From Chromatiaceae bacterium (GTDB lineage Bacteria > Pseudomonadota > Gammaproteobacteria > Chromatiales > Chromatiaceae), in NCBI GenBank assembly GCA_016938795.1, contig JAFGTZ010000381.1, positions 1-17,738 of the forward strand: a DNA stretch of 17,738 nucleotides, read 5' to 3'. The position numbers were made by a program, and so were the translations under genes. Position 1 is the first letter of the stretch. Each line of letters starts with the position of its first letter. Positions 14,099-17,738 of this stretch are shown here, piece by piece. The notes beneath the pieces are model-generated. The model was not told where the DNA came from. It searched no databases and worked only from the letters and a program-made list of their open reading frames with translations.

Positions 14099-17000
14099 TC
14101 ACTCGCGACCGGGCGCCGCCTGCCATTGGCTTAACACCTCGCCCACCTCGGCCTCCAGACGCGCGAGATCCTCGGCAAGTCGCGCGTCACGCTGGACAAG
14201 CCCTCCAAAAAAGTCGCGCAGCCCAGGCAGCGCCTCGCGCAGCAGGATGCCGATGGCCTGATCGAGTTCGGCCAGCACCTCGCTGGCCTCCTCCATCCGA
14301 TCAGCGCGCAAGATCGTTTCAAGCCGCTCGGCGAGCGCACGCGCGGGCTCGGCGCCCAGGGTGGCCAGGTGCGACTTGATGGAATGAGCCGTACGGGTCG
14401 CCCGCTCCGGGTCGAGCCGCGCCAGCGCGTCGGCCAGCTCGGAGCGCTTCCCGGGCAAATCGCCCAGCATGGTGGCGAGCATCTCCAGGAGCAATTCACG
14501 ATCCCCCGCGAAGCGCTCCAGAACCAGTCCCGGATCCATGACCGCCAACCTCGAGCTGTGCGCTTCGCGCGGACGCCTTGGCTCATGCTTTGGCGCCTCG
14601 GAGTCCAGGTCAGACCCAGCCCCAGAAATTGCCAGCCGCTCGATGACATCGGACAGCGCCTTCAGATTGATCGGCTTGAAGAGATAGTCGTTCATGCCCG
14701 ATTCCAGACCGCGCTCGCGATACTCGTTGAGCGCGTGCGCCGTCAGGCCAACGATGGGCAGGGTGCGCGCGCCCTCACCCGCCTCGCCGGCGCGGATGCG
14801 CGCGGTCGCCTCGAAGCCGTTCATGCCCGGCATCTCCACATCCATGAGCACCAGATCAAAGGGGCGGCGCGCCAGCTGCTCCAGGGCCTCCTGACCATTG
14901 GAGGCCACCACCGTCTGGTGTCCCAGACGTTTGAGCAACTGCTCGGCGACCAGCACGTTGGCGGGCAGGTCTTCTACCAACAGAATGCGCCGGCTTGCGC
15001 TCGGCGCGGGCAGGCGCGGTTGCGCAACGCGCTCGGGTTCGAGGCGCGCGACATCGCCAGAGGCCACGCGTACCCGACAATGGAAGACGCTGCCGCGCCC
15101 GGAGCGCGTGTCGAGTCCGATGGCGCCATCCATCATGCCGACAAGCTGGCGCGCGATCGCCAGCCCCAGCCCGGTGCCACCGTGGCGCCGGCGCGCCGAC
15201 TCGTCCACCTGGGTGAAGGCGTCGAAGATGCGCTCGCGCATGGAGTCGGGAATGCCCTCGCCGCTATCCGCCACAGCGAGGCCAAGACGCAGCGCGCCAT
15301 CCGACAGGGGGTGCGACCAGAGACGCACGGCGATGCCGCCTGCATCGGTGAACTTGATGGCATTGCCCACCAGATTGATCACGATCTGTGTCAATCGCTG
15401 ACGATCGGCCCGCACCGCAGGCGCCAGCCCGGGTGCGCACTCCAGGCGCAGCCAAAGCCCCTTGCGCTCGGCGGCCAGACGCAGGGTATCGAGCGTTTGC
15501 CCTAGCGCCACACGTGGATCGAAATCGCTTTCGTTAAGTTCGAGCCGACACGCCTCGATTTTGGACAGATCGAGAATGTCGTTGATGATGCCAAGCAGGT
15601 GCTCGGTGGAGTGCTGGATGACCTGCACAAATTCGCGCGCCTGTCCCTCGACGCCCTCAAGCAGCAGAAGCTCGCTTAAGCCGAGCACGGCGTTCATAGG
15701 GGTGCGAATCTCGTGACTCATGCGGGCGAGAAAATCGCTCTTGGCCGCGTTGGCGGCCTCGGCAGCCTCGCGTGCGGCAATGAGCTGGCGCTCCATGGCG
15801 CGCAGATCGCTGATGTCGGCGGAATACACCATGCCTCCGATCAACTGCCCCTCCTGATCGAGAATGGGACCGGAGAAGATCTGCAGCGCCCGGCCCTGGA
15901 AGCGGCCTTCCTCGCTGGTGGTGGAATAACGCAGCGTGGCACGGCGCGTTTTGAACACCTCGGGCAAGGCGCACTGCGGACAGGGGGCGGCTTCATTCCA
16001 GAGCAACCGGTGGCAGGGAAGACCGATCACCGGCCCGTCGTCCTCAAGGCCGTAGAGCTCCAGCAGTCCGCGGCTGGCGCTGACGATACGGTAGTCGGCA
16101 TCCACGATGAGGATGAAACCGGGGATGTTCTCGAAGAAGGCGCGCAGACGGCTGGTGGTGCGGTTGAGATCGGCGGTGCGCTCGGCCACGCGCGCCTCCA
16201 GCGCGCGGTTCTGCTCCCCGATGAAACGCGCCTGATCACGCAACTGTTCGAACTGTTCGCGCAACTGGCGCGCCATGCCATCGAAGGCCTGATCGAGCCG
16301 ATTGAACTCACTAATGGGTGTGAGCTGCACCCGACGCTCCCAGCGCCCCTCGGCCAGTCGCTCGGCATCGCTGGCGAGCCGCTGCATGGGCGCGATGATA
16401 CGGGTCGCCATCAGCACCCCAAGCCCTACCGCGAGCAGCAACACGGCGCCAATGAGCAGCAGGGTCTGGCGATCATGATCCCTGATCGCCCCCATGAGAT
16501 CGCTCTCGGGCAGCACCACAGCGACCACCCAATTGAGGCCAGGCGCCGGACTGAAGCGGTTGGCTTGCAGATACCAGGTCTCGCCGTGCAGCTTGAAATC
16601 GAGCAGACGCCCGCGCGCCTCGACGCCTTCACCGTCGAGCCCCTCATGCAGCAGGCGCGCCGCCGTGGACACGGCGGGATGCGTGACATCCGACGCCTGC
16701 ATGAGCGAGCAGCCCAAGCCGCCGGGCGCTGAGACGTCCGGCTCGGATGACGCAGCAACCAGACAGCCGGCCTCACCCATGATGAAGGTCTGGGCATAGG
16801 GCGTAATCTCGATGCCACGCAGAAAATAGCGGATCTGGGTCAGGACATAGTCCACGCCGAACACGCCCCTTAGCTCGCCCTCTTCGTCACGATAGGCGAG
16901 CGCGGCGGTGAGCGCCCGGTCGGGGATGACGAAATGCCGGTAGATGGGTGTCCAGACAGGGCCCTGGGCGCGCGCGGCGGCCTCGAACCAGGGGCGGCTG

Positions 17001-17533
17001 CGCGGATCATAATCGGGATAGACATCGACCAGGGTTTGGGCGTCGCCGAGTGCCTCGGTGGTGAAATAGTGCGAGTCGCCGCCGGTCTCGCGCCCCGCGC
17101 GCACCACCTGAATGGCGCCGTCTCCCATGCGCCGCGCGCCGTAAAACTCGCCATCGACCGAGCCAAAATAGCTGTAGACGACATCCGGATGAGCGCTTAA
17201 CAAGGCGTGGAAGTGCCGCTGAACATTCACGGGATCGTCAAGCCGCAGCAAGCCCGCGCGCAGGGCCTGGGCATTGGTGGCGTTGATATGCTGAGGGGTT
17301 GCGAGAAAATCGCTGAGACGATCTTCAATGCGCAGCAGTACGTCGGCGCGCAGCCGGTGCGCTACTTCGTTGACCGCCTCACGCCCGTTCTCCATCGCAA
17401 GCCAGGCGGTCAGGGCCGTTGAGAGCACGGTAAACAGCATCACAGGCACGCCAATCAGCAAACGCAGCGACAAGGCTCGCGCGTGCGGCCAAGATCGCAT
17501 CTTGCGAGTCATACCCAGGATGCGCGCCTTCAC
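14099..17533 (-). CDS. Hybrid sensor histidine kinase: dCache-HAMP-PAS-HisKA-HATPase-REC-HPt (1144 aa)
   Basis: This is a membrane phosphorelay kinase with an extracytoplasmic dCache sensor. TM1 (about 21-45) and TM2 (357-378) flank the sensor, which shows the Cache signature DVYPDYDPRSRPWF (170-183). HAMP (379-432), a coiled coil, and a PAS domain (about 462-590) follow; the PAS contains Cys507, Cys518 and Cys521 in a CH-x9-PC-x2-C arrangement. The kinase core has His607 in RMSHEIRTPMNAVLG, N-box NLVGNAIKF and G2 GGTGLGLA. The receiver has ILLVED and Asp898 in LMDVEMPGMNG, and HPt His1050 lies in TAHSIKSHLATLG. The GTG start at 17533 is favoured by GGAGGGGG a few bases upstream. Cache ligands are often small metabolites, but none can be deduced here. 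No output response regulator is adjacent; the HPt probably passes phosphate to a distant partner. Confidence 0.94.
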   Translation of the reverse strand: MKARILGMTRKMRSWPHARALSLRLLIGVPVMLFTVLSTALTAWLAMENGREAVNEVAHRLRADVLLRIEDRLSDFLATPQHINATNAQALRAGLLRLDDPVNVQRHFHALLSAHPDVVYSYFGSVDGEFYGARRMGDGAIQVVRAGRETGGDSHYFTTEALGDAQTLVDVYPDYDPRSRPWFEAAARAQGPVWTPIYRHFVIPDRALTAALAYRDEEGELRGVFGVDYVLTQIRYFLRGIEITPYAQTFIMGEAGCLVAASSEPDVSAPGGLGCSLMQASDVTHPAVSTAARLLHEGLDGEGVEARGRLLDFKLHGETWYLQANRFSPAPGLNWVVAVVLPESDLMGAIRDHDRQTLLLIGAVLLLAVGLGVLMATRIIAPMQRLASDAERLAEGRWERRVQLTPISEFNRLDQAFDGMARQLREQFEQLRDQARFIGEQNRALEARVAERTADLNRTTSRLRAFFENIPGFILIVDADYRIVSASRGLLELYGLEDDGPVIGLPCHRLLWNEAAPCPQCALPEVFKTRRATLRYSTTSEEGRFQGRALQIFSGPILDQEGQLIGGMVYSADISDLRAMERQLIAAREAAEAANAAKSDFLARMSHEIRTPMNAVLGLSELLLLEGVEGQAREFVQVIQHSTEHLLGIINDILDLSKIEACRLELNESDFDPRVALGQTLDTLRLAAERKGLWLRLECAPGLAPAVRADRQRLTQIVINLVGNAIKFTDAGGIAVRLWSHPLSDGALRLGLAVADSGEGIPDSMRERIFDAFTQVDESARRRHGGTGLGLAIARQLVGMMDGAIGLDTRSGRGSVFHCRVRVASGDVARLEPERVAQPRLPAPSASRRILLVEDLPANVLVAEQLLKRLGHQTVVASNGQEALEQLARRPFDLVLMDVEMPGMNGFEATARIRAGEAGEGARTLPIVGLTAHALNEYRERGLESGMNDYLFKPINLKALSDVIERLAISGAGSDLDSEAPKHEPRRPREAHSSRLAVMDPGLVLERFAGDRELLLEMLATMLGDLPGKRSELADALARLDPERATRTAHSIKSHLATLGAEPARALAERLETILRADRMEEASEVLAELDQAIGILLREALPGLRDFFGGLVQRDARLAEDLARLEAEVGEVLSQWQAAPGRE

Positions 17534-17558
17534 TCAACCCCCTCCAGCAAGCCATACA

Positions 17559-17570
17559 CTTTACGTAAAG
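17559..17570. promoter_or_regulatory. Perfect 12-bp palindrome upstream of the dCache kinase
   Basis: CTTTACGTAAAG is self-complementary and lies 26-37 bp upstream of the kinase GTG start, inside an AT-rich stretch. It could be an operator near the 5' end of the kinase message. A TATAAA on the minus strand (17626 to 17621), preceded by TG, could serve as an extended -10, but no -35 fits well. Length alone does not exclude chance. Confidence 0.35.
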
Positions 17571-17671
17571 CACTCTCACCTCAGTAGGGCAAGAAATGTC
17601 ACGTTCAGTGTTTATATGGTTTTATACATGTCAAGGGATCAAGTGTAGCGCACCAATAGGGATCGAAAATC

Positions 17672-17700
17672 AAAAAAATGCCCCGTCATGAAACGGGGCA
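17672..17700 (-). terminator. Hairpin with leftward T-tract in the divergent spacer
   Basis: TGCCCCGT (17679-17686) and ACGGGGCA (17693-17700) form a perfect 8-bp stem with a 6-nt loop. On the minus strand the stem is followed by seven T residues (complement of 17672-17678), the form of an intrinsic terminator for leftward transcription. A plus-strand gene appears to start 17 bp to the right, so the element may instead be a 5'-leader hairpin for that gene, or may block antisense transcription into the kinase. Confidence 0.6.
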
Positions 17701-17717
17701 CCAAGGAGAGATGAGCA

Positions 17718-17738
17718 ATGAATCAGCAGGGAATCAGC
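17718..17738 (+). CDS. Start of a rightward gene, truncated by the window edge (7 codons)
   Basis: AAGGAG (17703-17708) lies 9 bp before an ATG that opens an uninterrupted frame to the window end (MNQQGIS). Another ATG at 17711 is too close to the ribosome site. Seven residues are too few to identify the product. The gene would be divergent from the dCache kinase. Confidence 0.5.

Noticed and set aside
14369..15505. Long plus-strand reading frame (378 codons) inside the dCache kinase, and similar ones at 15713-16732, 1425-2186 and 2393-3172
   Set aside because: All lie antisense to genes with complete domain sets and read as low-information His/Gln/Arg-rich shadows.

Overview
The window is gene-dense, GC-rich DNA (GC clearly above 60% by eye) from a proteobacterium, most likely a gammaproteobacterium. 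The pointers are a TrmO-type tRNA methyltransferase, BarA/EvgS-style hybrid kinases with HPt tails, a PAS-GGDEF cyclase, and outer-membrane and periplasmic proteins with ordinary Sec signals. I cannot name the genus from the sequence. I saw no tRNA, rRNA, CRISPR array, transposase or other mobile-element signature.

Layout. (1) Positions 9-4092, minus strand: a probable operon of a PAS-GGDEF diguanylate cyclase, an ABC ATPase and an FtsX-type ABC permease, with 14 bp and then a 4-bp overlap between genes. (2) Positions 4093-4398: a divergent control region holding several inverted repeats. (3) Positions 4399-7061, plus strand: a tightly packed trio of an unrecognised membrane-anchored exported protein, a LysR-type regulator and a periplasmic C39-type cysteine peptidase (6-bp gap, then an ATGA overlap). 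(4) Positions 7062-7478: an AT-richer leader with a LysR-box-like dyad over a sigma70-like promoter. (5) Positions 7479-8817: three small Sec-exported proteins that share a motif directly after the signal peptide, closed by a strong intrinsic terminator. (6) Positions 9009-10292: an outer-membrane beta-barrel protein with an N-terminal coiled coil, resembling FapF. (7) Positions 10323-11033: trmO. (8) Positions 11042-17533, minus strand: two large hybrid sensor kinases in tandem. (9) The right edge holds the first seven codons of a plus-strand gene.

The most interesting part is regions 3-6. A periplasmic C39 peptidase, small exported proteins and a coiled-coil/beta-barrel outer-membrane protein is the toolkit of the Pseudomonas Fap functional-amyloid pathway (FapD, FapA/B/C/E, FapF). 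The classical FapB/FapC repeats and C-terminal CxxC motif are absent here. Each of the three small proteins carries L-x4-[LM]-D-G-V-[TS]-A-[GA] just after its predicted Sec cleavage site. This is the register of a double-glycine leader (L at -12, L/M at -7, V at -4, small residues at -2 and -1), the classical substrate of C39 peptidases. The same spacing, L-x4-L-x2-V-S-A-G, recurs in the outer-membrane protein between its coiled coil and its barrel. My working model is a Fap-like export system in which the C39 enzyme trims both cargo and channel in the periplasm, controlled by the LysR protein encoded with the peptidase. The families and motifs are visible in the sequence; the processing and the regulatory link are inference.

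The flanking genes (c-di-GMP cyclase, two phosphorelay kinases) would suit control of surface attachment or biofilm, but nothing in the sequence ties them to the cassette.
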